Shown here: positions 24,319 to 35,163 of the stretch, one piece after another
Layout of the letters: every line of letters starts with the position of its first letter
Position numbering within the stretch: the stretch's first letter is position 1
Source: Dimargaris cristalligena
Lineage: Eukaryota > Kickxellomycota > Dimargaritomycetes > Dimargaritales > Dimargaritaceae
Length of the DNA: 57,281 bases
Assembly: GCA_027576995.1 (NCBI GenBank)
Contig: JANBQC010000117.1
Location: 1-57,281, forward strand
Direction: 5' to 3'
Program-made: the position numbers and the translations under genes
The notes under the pieces: model-generated
Seen by the model: only the letters and a program-made list of their open reading frames with translations
Told to the model about the DNA's origin: nothing
The model's database searches: none

Positions 24319-25772
24319 ATGAACGGCCTCCGCAGCTTAGGTAAGTCCGCATGCATCCTCTCTTGGCCGCGTTTCTAGATCTCTTTTGGGCCAGGTCGCT
24401 TATTCCAGCCATCTCCGGGCTTGGATTGGGCCCTCGCCTTATTCCCCCCTCCTGGGGTTTCCCCGTACCTATCCCGTTTCGTCCACCAGGCCTATTTATT
24501 CGACACACGCTCCGACTCCGACGCCCAATGGGTAGCCTGGGTTCCCTGTAACCATTGTGCCCCTAATCCTTCTAGTACTAATGCCTCCGTATGCCTTCCC
24601 TTATCTCCCCCCTTTCTATACCCTCTTACCCAGGCGATTTAGATTCCAGTCGGGTGCTAAAGGTAACCGCCTGCGATGCCAAAACCGGCCAGAACTTCGA
24701 GCTTTCCTACACCAACTGCAAGAATGTGGGCAACGGTTCCTTCGGTGTCGTCTATCAGGCCCAGCTCGTGCCTAGCGGCGAGATGGTAGCCATCAAGAAG
24801 GTCTTGCAGGACAAGCGATTCAAGAACCGTGAATTGGCCGTAATGAAGGAGGTGCGTCACTTTAACATCGTGGAGCTCAAGGCCTACTTCTACGCCCAGG
24901 GAGAGAATAAGGACGACGTCTACCTTAATCTGGTTCTAGAGTACGTTCCGGAAACTGTATACCGGGTGACCCGCCAGTACTCCCGTCTAAAGCAGTCCGT
25001 GCCCATCTTCCACGTCAAGTTGTACATGTACCAACTTTTCCGCTCGCTGGCCTATATCCATTCGATTGGTGTCTGCCACCGTGATATCAAGCCCCAGAAT
25101 CTGCTGTTGAACCCCGCCTCCGGTATCCTCAAACTCTGCGATTTCGGTAGTGCCAAAGTTCTGGTAGCGGGTGAGCCCAACGTCTCCTACATTTGCTCCC
25201 GCTACTACCGGGCCCCTGAGTTAATATTTGGTGCGACCAACTACACCACCAGCATCGATATTTGGTCGTCTGGTTGTGTCATGGCCGAGTTGATTCTGGG
25301 CCAGCCCCTATTCCCCGGCGAGAGCGGCATCGACCAGCTGGTCGAGATTATTAAGGTGCTGGGCACCCCCACCCGGGAACAGATTCGGAGTATGAATCCC
25401 AACTACCAAGACCACCGATTCCCTCATATCCGCCCCCACCCCTTCTCGCGCGTCTTCCGCAACCGGGCCCCGGCTGATGCTCTCGACTTATTGACTAAGT
25501 TACTGGACTACACGCCAACCTCCCGTTTGACGGCCGTGGAGGCTATGGTACACCCCTTCTTCGATGAATTGCGCCAGCCGGGCCTAGCGATGCCCAGTGG
25601 GGCCTCCGTACCTAAGCTGTTCGATTTCTCCGTTTCTGAGCTCTCTGTGCGACCCGATCTCAAACACCAGCTGGTGCCCCAGCACGCTGAGGCTGACTTG
25701 GCCGCCCGTGGAATTCACCTCAACTCCTTTGTTCCTCAGCCGCCTAGTCAAAGCCGACCGGCCCTCGACTAA
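24319..25772 (+). CDS. GSK3: Glycogen synthase kinase 3 (shaggy-type Ser/Thr kinase)
   Basis: Two exons, 24319-24340 and 24634-25772, with a 293-nt GT-AG intron; product 386 residues. The 22-nt first exon (MNGLRSL plus one base) joins in phase to [11 protein letters not shown], giving a normal GSK3 N-terminus. An ATG at 24591 would be inside the intron and is rejected. Kinase hallmarks are all present: [10 protein letters not shown] glycine loop, VAIKKV (Lys about 62), [10 protein letters not shown] catalytic loop, DFGSAK, and the activation loop [12 protein letters not shown] with the tyrosine that GSK3 autophosphorylates, then the GSK3-specific [22 protein letters not shown]3 phosphorylates primed substrates in growth, stress and metabolic signalling. 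No defect is seen. Confidence 0.97.
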
Positions 25773-26291
25773 ACCCCCTCCTTCCAACCCCGCTTTCATT
25801 TAATTTCTGACTAGTGCACTTCTACCCCACCATTTCCCCAATAATATTGATCAGGGTCGGCTTGATAACCCTTTAACTTCCCGCTCCTTTCTATATATTT
25901 CCCTTTTTTTTTCTTTCCCCACCCCAAGTTCCCACGTTCATTACTCAATCCCGGTAGTATGTTCTACTGTGACCTTTATTTGACTGGGAATTACTGTTCT
26001 ATCACTGGATTATTATATTAATTAGTCATTGTGCTGTTTCTTTACTTATTTACTTTACTTGTTGGTGCGTTTTGTCCACCGTCTGTTCATTGCCGACTTT
26101 CCGTCCGACCCGGGTGTACTCCTTTCCCCCTTCCGCGTCAACGGTTCAGCCTTGCTCTCCACCGATATAACTCCTCAATTTCATTCGTTATGGATATTGT
26201 GTGTTTTTGAATCTAATGGTCCGAAAGTCATGTATATTCCCGCTGAAGTTTTTCCGCCTTTCTCCTTTGTTTCCACCTACCTGTTGTCACT

Positions 26292-26292
26292 C

Positions 26293-26322
<30 letters not shown>
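26292..26322. repeat. (TC)n(GT)n compound microsatellite
   Basis: About twelve TC units followed by GT units in the GSK3 3' region. Confidence 0.85.
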
Positions 26323-26324
<2 letters not shown>

Positions 26325-26868
26325 TGTTTAGTCTATTTATATCTGGATCGACTGGACATCCCTATTTTATACACCACTAATACCTACTCTTACAATGATA
26401 ATCGCCAATTGGTCTGTTCTCAGTATTGGAGGAGCAATTCAAGTCGATGGGATTGAATTTTATGTGAAGGGTTGGCTGATTTGATACTAGAGGGGGCAAT
26501 GTTTAAGCCTAGGTATTATGTTCAAGCGGTATTGGTGGCACTAGGAAACAGGGTAATTTAATCAATAGGATAGCATGATGCTGCATCAGACCCATGTGTG
26601 TGGGCCAAGAGTCCGTGCCAACTGCGATGATAATATGGTAATCCCCTTCTTTTTTTTAAAAAATAATAATAATAATTATAATCATCAGCTGTAATAGACA
26701 AGCCCCTTTATATCACTGCATCTGTCGCGACATTGGGTTGGGCCTACGGTGCCACCTTGGAAACTCAGGTCTTCGTTCTCTCATAATGAATTCCCTTGGA
26801 ACATGATACTATAGACCTAACTGGGATTCCCCATTACATTGGTAGCAGATAGAGCAACAGTCTCAATT

Positions 26869-27006
26869 TGAGAGATATTCAACTAGGCTGTATAACGAAT
26901 AATCCATTGGATGGAGCAGGTATTACTGATTGGAAATGGGTTTCTCGCCTATGTTCCCCTACACATACCATTAAAAACCTTACAAAACTATACTGAACTT
27001 CACCCA
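26869..27006 (+). mobile_element. MITE-like element, copy 1
   Basis: 138 bp, aligned end to end with the elements at 38961-39098 and 52949-53085. It shares GCTGTATAACGAATAATCC near the left end and CTGAACTTCACCCA at the right end. The left terminal repeat is the most worn (TGAGAGATA in place of TGGGAGAAG). The right end is followed by TA. No coding capacity. Confidence 0.75.
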
Positions 27007-27319
27007 TATCTCAGCCACCGCCAGCACATCATGCAATTTTCGAAACCAATACACTTGAAGAAAATAGGATAGGGGATGGGTCAATTTATTTACCAAAATG
27101 ACGGGTAGGATTTAAATACCCTAGGGTATTGCCGCGGCAAAATAGAATGGATGTTTAGATCTAGGTGTAGTAAGATATGCAAGGAATGCCATGCCATCAG
27201 CCACGAGTAAATACATGGTGAAGGATGCCAATGGAGTAGGTCCCAAAAGTTGAAATGTGGTTGTTGGGGAGGGGGCACCCCCCTGTTCAATGTAGAAGGA
27301 TCATCGGCCCTGTGAATAT

Positions 27320-27919
27320 TTAGGCGGCCTTGGGCTGAGGAGCCGCGGGCTTAGCGGAGACCGGAGCTGGGGTACTGGGAGTCACAGTAGCAGAGGGAGA
27401 ACCAGTGCTAGTCGAAGTGACCGTGGTAGCGGATACTGAAGCGGTCGTAGCCGCTGGCTTCTTAGGAGGCTCGTTGGCCGGTTTGGGCTGGGGCTGGGCC
27501 GACCGGGTACCGGTCGCTTGCTTGGACTGATCAACCCCAGTCTTCTTAGTGACCGCCCGTGTCTTTTGGTGCTTCTTGCTCTTGTTCTTATTCCTATTTT
27601 TGCTCTTACTCTTGGCCTTAGTATCAGTCTTCTTAGTGACATCGGGTGGCCGCCCGGACCGCGGGCTTCACAGTGGATTTCAAGTTGGGAAGGGCTGCAT
27701 TAGCGTTAGCTTTGGCCTTGGCCACCGGATTGGCTAGCTGGATCTTGTTGGCGGTGGCGGCACCGTGGGGGACGGCGTCACAGCCTACGTTGTGCTCATG
27801 GCAGAGGTAGCGGAACTGGTCGGCGAGGTGCTGGGGGTAGGCAACTTAGCGTGGGCAGTCGAGGCCAGGGCGATGATGGCTCCCAGAATGAACAGCTTCT
27901 TGGTTGGGGTGAAAGACAT
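27320..27919 (-). pseudogene. Secreted Lys/Pro/Thr-rich protein gene with two frame changes
   Basis: Starting at the ATG at 27919, the frame encodes a clear signal peptide (MSFTPTKKLFILGAIIALAS, cleavage near AHA). It must then shift near 27843 to continue as YPQHLADQFRYLCHEHNVGC (two or more cysteines) and an Ala/Asn/Lys-rich stretch. It shifts back near 27644 into a KSKSKNRNKNKSKK basic run and a Thr/Ser/Pro tail ending in QPKAA and TAA at 27320. All three segments are stop-free and compositionally protein-like, and the two shifts cancel: total length is 600 bases. No splice sites explain them. Either the gene is broken, or there are two base errors, or a long compensated frameshift. About 199 residues if read through; family not recognised. 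Confidence 0.65.
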
Positions 27920-29265
27920 GGTGATAGATGGGTTGGAAAATGGAAGGGGTGGGGGATGAGATATAAGGGCAAACAAGGTGGATTGCGGTGCAAATGTGCG
28001 GCAAAGGGAAAAATAGATGAAAGGATGTTGGGATGATACTATACTTTAGGTGGGCGGGCTAGGCAAATTTCATATGCCAATGGATCGGGCTGAGCGGCCG
28101 GACTTCTTCCTATCCCCTCTCCGCTTTCCAGCCATTTGTTTGCCCTCCCTAGGGCTGCTCCTCGCAGTAACAGTCAGTATTCTCTTAGTATTTATAGCGA
28201 GTGACGTAATTATACAGGGATAAACGATTTTGGAATTTTATGGTAACGCGACTATAGAACCCCGGGGGCCCACCCCTTCGATTGTACCTGATATTATGTG
28301 GGCCAATTTTCACCGACACATACGGTTGAAATTTACAACAGTTTTATCGGATTAGTAATGAAATACAAAGCGAATATAAAGTTCAAAATACCCTTTAGCC
28401 AGCCCCGTTTATTTTATTGGCCCAAATTGCCATTTACCGATTAATTAGCGAAAGGCCCCATGTCCTTAAAATATGGAAAACGCATTCTATTTTTATTTGT
28501 ATTTTTCGAAATCGACTTACCATTTTTAGTGTTCGGAAAGCCAAGACGAGGCATTGGCTATTCCCAATCGGCCCCCGTTATTATGCTGGGTCCTTGCAAA
28601 CCAATGTCTCCCGTACGAAGCCACGTCCTTTTTTTAATTTAACCGATGGAGGAAACACAAGATCCACAGTATATAGTTACGCCTCTGCACTCTCGTAGGA
28701 GTTGGCTCCTCTTGTGCATACCCGATATTTGCAGAAGAAGTACAAACCAATCGGCAACTCGCGCTATGGCCCAAAACAAACTGAGCCACGGGGCCGTCCC
28801 GCTTAGCGAGAAAATCCGATGAAGCGCAAACAAAAAGCAACGCATCCCAATCTATTGGCTGTACAGTTACGTGGTGCAGATATCCCCCCCCCTTTACATC
28901 AATTTCGCCAAGGCAGCCCTGCTTTATGGACACACTATAACATATAAAGAGCACTAATATATCCCTTCATTTAGTTGGAAATGTTTTTTTGATACATCCC
29001 GCTCCCTCCCCACCCCGGCCCAGACCCCGAGTGGCCTATGGAGTGTACTTGCATAAATAGTTTCGGTGCCGCCAAGCAAAGTTGCCCTAAATACCTCGCT
29101 ACCCAGCTCCCCTTCCTCTCACTATTGAATCCCCTTATTATTGGTCAGAGCTTTCCTCATCGTCCTTTATTATTCCTTCCCTCCTCCCCCCCTACGGTTA
29201 TTCCACCAACTCGAAGGGTGCAAAATCACCCCCACCACCTCGTCCTAACTCGCCATTCGCCTACC
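27920..29265. other. Intergenic between two divergent secreted-protein genes
   Basis: This is the promoter region of both the 27919 (minus) and 29266 (plus) genes. Frames at 28417-28698 (plus) and 28634-28954 (minus) overlap each other and carry no motif. The minus one has some protein-like composition and may be a decayed exon. Confidence 0.4.
28189..28196 (-). promoter_or_regulatory. Candidate TATA box of the 27919 gene
   Basis: TATAAATA on the minus strand, 270 bases upstream of the ATG at 27919, followed by a plausible leader. Sequence match only. Confidence 0.3.
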
Positions 29266-30958
29266 ATGCGCGTCTTGGTCCATGTCTATGCACTCATCGC
29301 CGGTCTTGGGCTTGCCTGGCCCACCCAGGCGGCTTTACTCGAGGGAACCCATGTCGCTCCTGAGTCGACAAGCCCTGTTGGAGATTGGACTGGCTATCCA
29401 ACCCCTCCACCTGGATTAGCCGAGGTGGTATCCCATCCGGTGGGTTTGCCTACTTTAAGAAAACGTAGTCTCGGCGCATTCAGGGACGGCGAGTTGTCCC
29501 AACAATCTCTGTCCGATAACGTAAGTCGATTGTATTTATCGCGACGGAATATACCTACCTAGAGATCCATTGCCCATTTGAAATTTAATACTACATGGTT
29601 TATCTCCCCGAAGCAATATCTTTGGGTAGTACCAGGTAGTTTTTATCGAATACATGTGATACTTTTATACTCATCGTTCGGGTCATATTTACCTAATTAA
29701 ATCCTATTCTCGTGTGTACTAATCCTAATTATCACCATTCACTTTGTCTTTAATGCCGGTTATCATAACCAGATTTATCGAGTCTGGGAAACATCTATTA
29801 AAAATGGACCAAGCATCTATACGAACCAGGCAGCCTGGGATGGTTTAGCCTGGGCCTGGAATATATCGGCACGTTTAGAAACCCAGGATGAATATCTACT
29901 GGCACTTCAGGAACAAATGTATGGGCGTTACGAGAGCACGATTTATGGTTACTAGGGAAAGGCCTACTATGCACCCGAAGCGGACATCCGGGTGGCCCAA
30001 GTGTACGATGAATTTTTGGCGGAGAATCACCAAAAACTTATTGATAACGACCGGGCGGAGATTAACTTGGACCAAATTTCCGAAGCGGAACCTCAGACCC
30101 ATTTTCCATTACTGACCGGCATCACCAGCCACCAGCTTTTCACCCTATGGGAACCTATTATGCATGAAGGGTTGGTGGCCGATGACTCTGGTTCCCGCAT
30201 GTCCGTTGTATGTGACCCGAAAATTTCCTAATCCATGTCCGACATTATACCCCTTGCCCGAGTGTTACCGAGGGTGGCTAATCGGATTATCCAACTAGGG
30301 ACTATGGAAGCTTTACCAACAGCCCAAACGCCGTGGAGTGATTCGTCAGTATTTTACACAGGCAGTTGACCTTATTAACAAATCGGCGAACGATGGGCAG
30401 TGGAAGATCCGGCGTAGAGCTCAATATATTCGTGATCAGGTCTATATCGCTGCCGTTTATAGTAAGACAGGTCGTCTAAATTATCCTGATATTAGTGACA
30501 CTATAACCTCCGAATCCTTACACTCTGACCTTCGCTCGGCGTTGACTCTTAACTTGAGAATGATATATGCAGTTGGTGGGCTGGGAATTCAACCTGCCGT
30601 GCCCTCACAATATCCTTATACGGAGGGGAACTCGATTCCCAAAAAGGACAGGCCATTCATTAATGAATACCGCCATTTAATGACCTTTCGATTTGCTAAG
30701 GGAAGGAGCCCAACTCAATTTGTTCCCCTTACCTGGATCACAGATGCAGGCTTAGGCCACGCCATGGTGGACATTGCTCGTAGTCCTAGTGGAATCTCTG
30801 ATTACACTAACTATCATTTTTCCAATCTACTCTATGCCCGGAAAAAACGTATCCAAGAGTATACCCCAGCAATGCCCGTCGGGTTCAAGTCATGGCTTCC
30901 GAGCATCAAGAAGCCCATACAAATCCCAGTTGGCACGGATCTGTCCTGGCCCTCCTGA
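29266..30958 (+). pseudogene. Secreted protein of unknown family, interrupted by an in-frame TAG
   Basis: Three exons: 29266-29520, 29773-30207, 30299-30958. Introns are 252 and 91 nt with GTAAGT/CAG and GTATGT/TAG ends, all phase 0; 449 residues if read through. Exon 1 encodes a signal peptide (MRVLVHVYALIAGLGLAWPT) and a KR dibasic site (LRKRSLGAF). Exon 2 reads well (IYRVWETSIKNGPSIYTNQA and on) but has TAG at 29953-29955 between STIYGY and GKAYYAPEADIR. The frame then stays open for 304 codons through a correctly phased second intron to the final TGA. So the stop is a lone lesion, a base error, or a read-through site. No known domain is recognised. The protein is rich in aromatic residues and may be an extracellular effector-like protein. 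Confidence 0.6.
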
Positions 30959-32221
30959 AACCGAAAAGAACCGTTAAGCGGATCGTCAAAAAATTCGTTC
31001 GCACAAACACTTGATATTGCTTTCTCCAAAAATGACGGTATCCTTAAATATACCTACCGTGTGTTTACCATGAAATAGTTTAGTAGAGTATCTCTTGCGA
31101 GTATCCCGATTAATAATCATACACATATGGGCGAACTTCAATGCACCAGTATAAGGGGAGGGGGCGAGGGTAATGATTGAAAAGTAATTGGTGAAAATGA
31201 GAAGAGGCTGTTGTTTTTCACTATTGAAATGATGCATCAAACGGACCTTTCGTTATTCAACTGGACTGAGCTTCTTCCATGCATACTACTTTACGGTACA
31301 GCCGATGGGTTCGCGTATGAATGATCTAACTGACCAATCCACGGCCACACTAATCCTACGGCTGTGGTTGGATCCTTGTACACTTCGCCAATCGAAGGTT
31401 CCTTCGTATTACATCTGTACTTCTTTCGCTCAGCGGCAATTAATCTGGCCTTGTCGTCCCCGTTTCTAGTATGACTAGAATACGCCCAGACTAGTCTATA
31501 GCTCAGCTATACGAAACTTTAGGAAAAACGAGGCAGATTGGGGGTATTTTACAAAGTGGGGTTTGGTTGACTAGTGGCAATTGTCCAGGGTTTTTACCAA
31601 TGGCTTGGGGGGTTACACAATCCTCCCTCGCCCTCCCCCTTGAAAGTTATTGCCTGCTGCCTTTACCCTGTTCCATCAATTTTTCCTTTGATATATCGTA
31701 CAACAAAGGCATCTCGCGCTTAAGCGTCCAACCGATTTGATTGTCATTGGCCTTATTGGCATTGTTAGTAGTCCCGGGGCGTCACTACATTAGAGAACAG
31801 TGGGGTGGGAGGAGGGGAACATCGGTACCCCGCTTGGTCGACTTCCAGCATTATTCCTTTGCGCAATTCTATAGATTAGGATTTAAAACTGTATTTAATT
31901 GCTTAGTATGCCACCCCATATTCTCCTTGTTTTGACTATAGTTCCCCTCCATTTATTTCCTTCATATCGTTCCGATCCCTTGGATATTTGCATTTTCTGC
32001 CAACTTCAATGGTTTTTCTTCTACTACTGGATTAACGTGTATTTTGCCATACCTGGCCATTTATTGAACCCCCATTTAACCTCCCAGACAATTTTTCCGA
32101 GACTCCTCTTCCCGCCATTTCTAGCCAAATTTCGAAATAGGAATTCTTTCTAACCCGATACAACTCACAGAAATAGAACCATTTGAGCTCCTCATAAAAC
32201 CTTAGTTACCATCCAACCAAC
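30959..32221. other. Intergenic, no gene seen
   Basis: About 1.3 kb, AT-rich. Short frames at 30986-31240, 31741-31935 and 31899-32153 have no motif or GC-rich coding signature. Confidence 0.45.
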
Positions 32222-32467
32222 ATGTGGCCCTCACCAGCTGGACTGACTGTGCTCCAAGGCCTAGGCAATATCGTAGCCTCGGGCCCGGGACGCCCTTCCC
32301 TATCAACCGCGGCCCTTCCTGACAAGAACCCGTATAGCACTGCACCTTTCCGGGCCGGCAAAACGCCCCCTGTGCCGGCGGTACTACAAAAGAGTGTACC
32401 CGTGAATTGGGACGGTATCAAGCCTAGTCGGACGCCCAAGGAATCGAAACGAAACACCCGCTCCTAG
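32222..32467 (+). CDS. Possible small protein, unrecognised
   Basis: An 81-codon frame that is clearly more GC-rich than its surroundings and begins in a reasonable context (CCAACATG). It is rich in Pro, Lys and Ser with a basic C-terminus (KPSRTPKESKRNTRS). No signal peptide, membrane segment or domain is recognised. It could be a complete small protein or the last exon of a longer gene. Overlapping antisense frames are attributed to the GC-rich composition. Confidence 0.35.
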   Translation: MWPSPAGLTVLQGLGNIVASGPGRPSLSTAALPDKNPYSTAPFRAGKTPPVPAVLQKSVPVNWDGIKPSRTPKESKRNTRS

Positions 32468-32872
32468 GCTTCGAATTCCCAAGTAGTCCAGCGAGAAGTG
32501 TCCAGCAGCAAGTCGCATTGGCAACCGGACCTAGGCTAATAGAATGGAAGGAGCTGGCGACCAAGTCCGGTTGGCTCCTATTCGCACATAACTAATGGGC
32601 TAAAGGGTCAAGTGTACGAGTATATATATATATATATATATAAATATGAGCTAGATGTAATATACACCCAATGCTTTAGAAGCGTACTAACGGATGGAGG
32701 GGATATATTGCAGGGTGGGGTATAGGCAGTTTCAGTAGAAAGGGTAAGAAGGGGGGAAGCTGAAGCGGAAAGCCTGGGAGTATAAATCGGCATGTTAGCG
32801 AGGGTTAGAGTTCTGCCCAACGGATCCCCCCTCCCCCACCCACCTGGATTGGACCTCTTTTGCATTCGAAAC
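32468..32872. other. Intergenic with (TA)n tract
   Basis: Contains a TA microsatellite at 32621-32642 and otherwise no signal. It is the promoter side of the METTL23-like gene. Confidence 0.45.
32621..32642. repeat. (TA)n microsatellite
   Basis: About eleven uninterrupted TA units. Confidence 0.9.
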
Positions 32873-34614
32873 ATGGCAACGCCCGCTTGCCCCTCGTCAG
32901 GGCCGCTTCGAACCTTTCATTTCCACACGGCCACGGAATGCCTGCCCATCCGCATTCGGGAGGCAAGTCACGCTATTGTTGGTATTGGTACTAATATGTT
33001 TGGTGGAATGAAGTCAGCTTATGCTTAACCAGATGCACTGCGCTGTGCTGACCCTTCCTTTTCCAAAGGGAGATATTATATGCAGTCCAGTTACCTAGGG
33101 CATAAGCGAACTTTGGCCTGGTGCGGGCGTTTGCTTCGTGCGTGTAAGAAAGGGGACCAGAGCTTGGCTGGTATGAGTGACTGTAGAATGCCTTTTAATA
33201 ACTCCGACCCTTTGGTTCGTTACGTAATGCCCTTTCGTCACCTCTAGTTACTCGACCCGGAATACGGCTGTTTCATTTGGCCCTCCGCTAAACTGCTCGC
33301 CCTGTATCTTTTTAGTAATCCGAATCTAGTTCATGGCCAGTCTATAATAGAAGTGAGTAGTGATGATACGAAGCTGTTTGCGCCATGGATGTTGGCCTTT
33401 TCCGGATCTTTCTTGTATATATTGCATCCATTTGGCTCTAGGTAATTTGCACCCGCCCTTCGCTCTTCATCCTTTAGCACACTGCCTATACACCGTCAAT
33501 TCCCACTCATATATATATATATATACGCCAATGTTCTATGCAATAAGCTGGGAGCGGGAACCGCGCTGCCAGGGATTCTCGCCCTAGGGCTTAATGCTCG
33601 CACGGTAGTTTTTTCTGACCGACCTCAGCCGGCCCAGATTCTCGTCAACTGTCAGCACAACGTTTCCTTGAATCAGCCTTTATTAAGCGAAGCCGTGGAC
33701 CCCCCTTACGCACTAGTGGGCCTAGACTGGGGGAAGTATGATCCGGCTCTGGCCCGGTTGGCCTCCCGGCCGGTAGATTTAATCATTGGGGCAGACTGCT
33801 TTTACAATTCCCAAGGTAGGTAGGGTTAGATCGCTTTTGCTAACCCATTTCTCCCCTAATCGGGTTAGTGTGGAGGGTGGGTAATGCGATTTAAACCCCC
33901 CCTCTTTGGTTTCATAGCGGGTCGTGCGATTGGAATACCTGCCCTCTTGTGAGCCGGATTCAAATAACCCATCTTTCTAACGATTTACTCTATTCGGAGC
34001 GTCCGCTTGTTGACTAATCACTAGATTTCGAGGATCTTCTGAGTGTCGTGGCCTTCCTGCTCGATGCCCATCCCCGCGCCTACTTTCTCACCATGTATCA
34101 GGAAAGAAGGTGAGTTATGCGCAGCACGGGGCAGCTACTATTGTTTAATCGAGACTGCCGGATATTTTCTATCGGCTGGGGTAGATGCCCCGCATTATAT
34201 GGTTAGTCTAGGGGAAACTAGGCAATACGTGCGATGGCCTTTTATGGGGGGATATTCGAGGGTAGCCCCTCCACCCTCGGCATTCTTTACGCATCTGCTT
34301 TTTTTTAAAAAAAATTATCATTTTATTTACTAATCCGAATAGACGGGCTTCTCATTAACGCCCCACTTTGGATTTAACTGTGCCATATCGACTCTAGTGC
34401 ATCCCGGAATATTCACCATCTCCTACTCCGGTGGCAGCTCAAAGGAGTTCTGGTACCCTTTGGCGCAGAGGTGCCCTCTTCAGAGGGTTCATCAGAGAAT
34501 ACAAGGGTGGCCCGGTGCCCGGGACTGAGCGAGACCGATGAAATTGTCCGCTGGAACGCTACCTATGACTCGGCCGGTGCCGGTTTTGAGATTTTACGCA
34601 TTGAGCGCCTATAA
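32873..34614 (+). CDS. METTL23: METTL23-like SAM-dependent methyltransferase
   Basis: Five exons: 32873-32962, 33248-33352, 33548-33815, 34025-34109, 34398-34614; 254 residues. Exon 1 ends with IRIRE and exon 2 starts LLDPEYGCFIWPSAKLLALY, matching the METTL23 sequence around its conserved LDPxYGxxxWP. Exons 2 and 3 join into the SAM-binding motif I, IIE-LGAGTALPGILAL. VVFSDRPQ, LDWGKYDP and DLIIGADCFYN follow, as do DFEDLLSVVAFLLDAHP and a C-terminal FEILRIERL. Intron 1 uses a GC donor (GAG|GCAAGT) with an AG acceptor; the others are GT-AG. Family 16 methyltransferases of this group modify proteins (human METTL23 is reported as a histone arginine methyltransferase). The fungal substrate is unknown. 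Confidence 0.9.
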
Positions 34615-35163
34615 ACCTATAGTAGTCCTAGCCAAAAGGGGTTTCTTTGCTTAATTGGCCTAGTAAGATCTTATTAGCTCTATCTAATTGGATGGAGGCG
34701 AAAGATATCGTAGAGAACAATACCCAATTTCAACCACACCTTCCTTGGCAGTTTGGCGAGACTGGTAGTATAGCTCGAAAAGGTAGGGTTGATGGCTTCG
34801 CAGCGTGTGTGTTATATAGGAGGATGGGAGCGGACTCTTAGTTTCCTTGCGAGCCTAATTGGGGATCTAGACGGTTCGGATCATCAATTCTTTAGATACG
34901 TGGCTTAATCAGCCCAGAGTCCTGCTTGGTCTGTCGTGAGGTACTCTACTGGGGAGGGTGAGTATACACGCCAGCAAACCTGGCTTGACTGACTCAGTTA
35001 CCGAACCACCCTTGCATTTCTTCCGAACCGGTTAACGCTCTCATTCCCCCTTTCCTTTACTTCCCTCCCCCTCCCTTCGCTCCTATCCTCTCCAGCCTCT
35101 TGTACGTCGGCCCATTGCTCCATAGTGAATACTTTGGTCCCGGCCTATATATATTTCCCTCGC
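34615..35163. other. Intergenic, tandem genes
   Basis: Short gap between two plus-strand genes, ending in a pyrimidine-rich stretch (35040-35100) that is probably the leader or core promoter of the BRO1-domain gene. Confidence 0.45.

Larger units (their letters stand above)
25773..27319. other. Intergenic after GSK3, containing MITE copy 1
   Basis: Pyrimidine-rich 3' flank with a (TC)n(GT)n tract at 26292-26322, an A/T tract with ATA repeats near 26648-26680, and the 138-bp inverted-repeat element at 26869-27006. No gene is seen. Confidence 0.5.

Noticed and set aside
24591..24633. ATG at 24591 as the GSK3 start
   Set aside because: It lies in the intron. The spliced first exon at 24319-24340 gives a normal GSK3 N-terminus in phase, and the residues from 24591 are not GSK3-like.
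28634..28954. Minus-strand frame of 106 codons between the two secreted-protein genes
   Set aside because: Some segments look protein-like, but a different frame of similar length overlaps it on the same strand and no motif, start context or splice partner was found.
34293..34317. T8A8-type tract at 34297, similar to tracts at 26649 and 40783, as a dispersed element
   Set aside because: Similarity is limited to the homopolymer runs and a few bases after them; no shared flanks.
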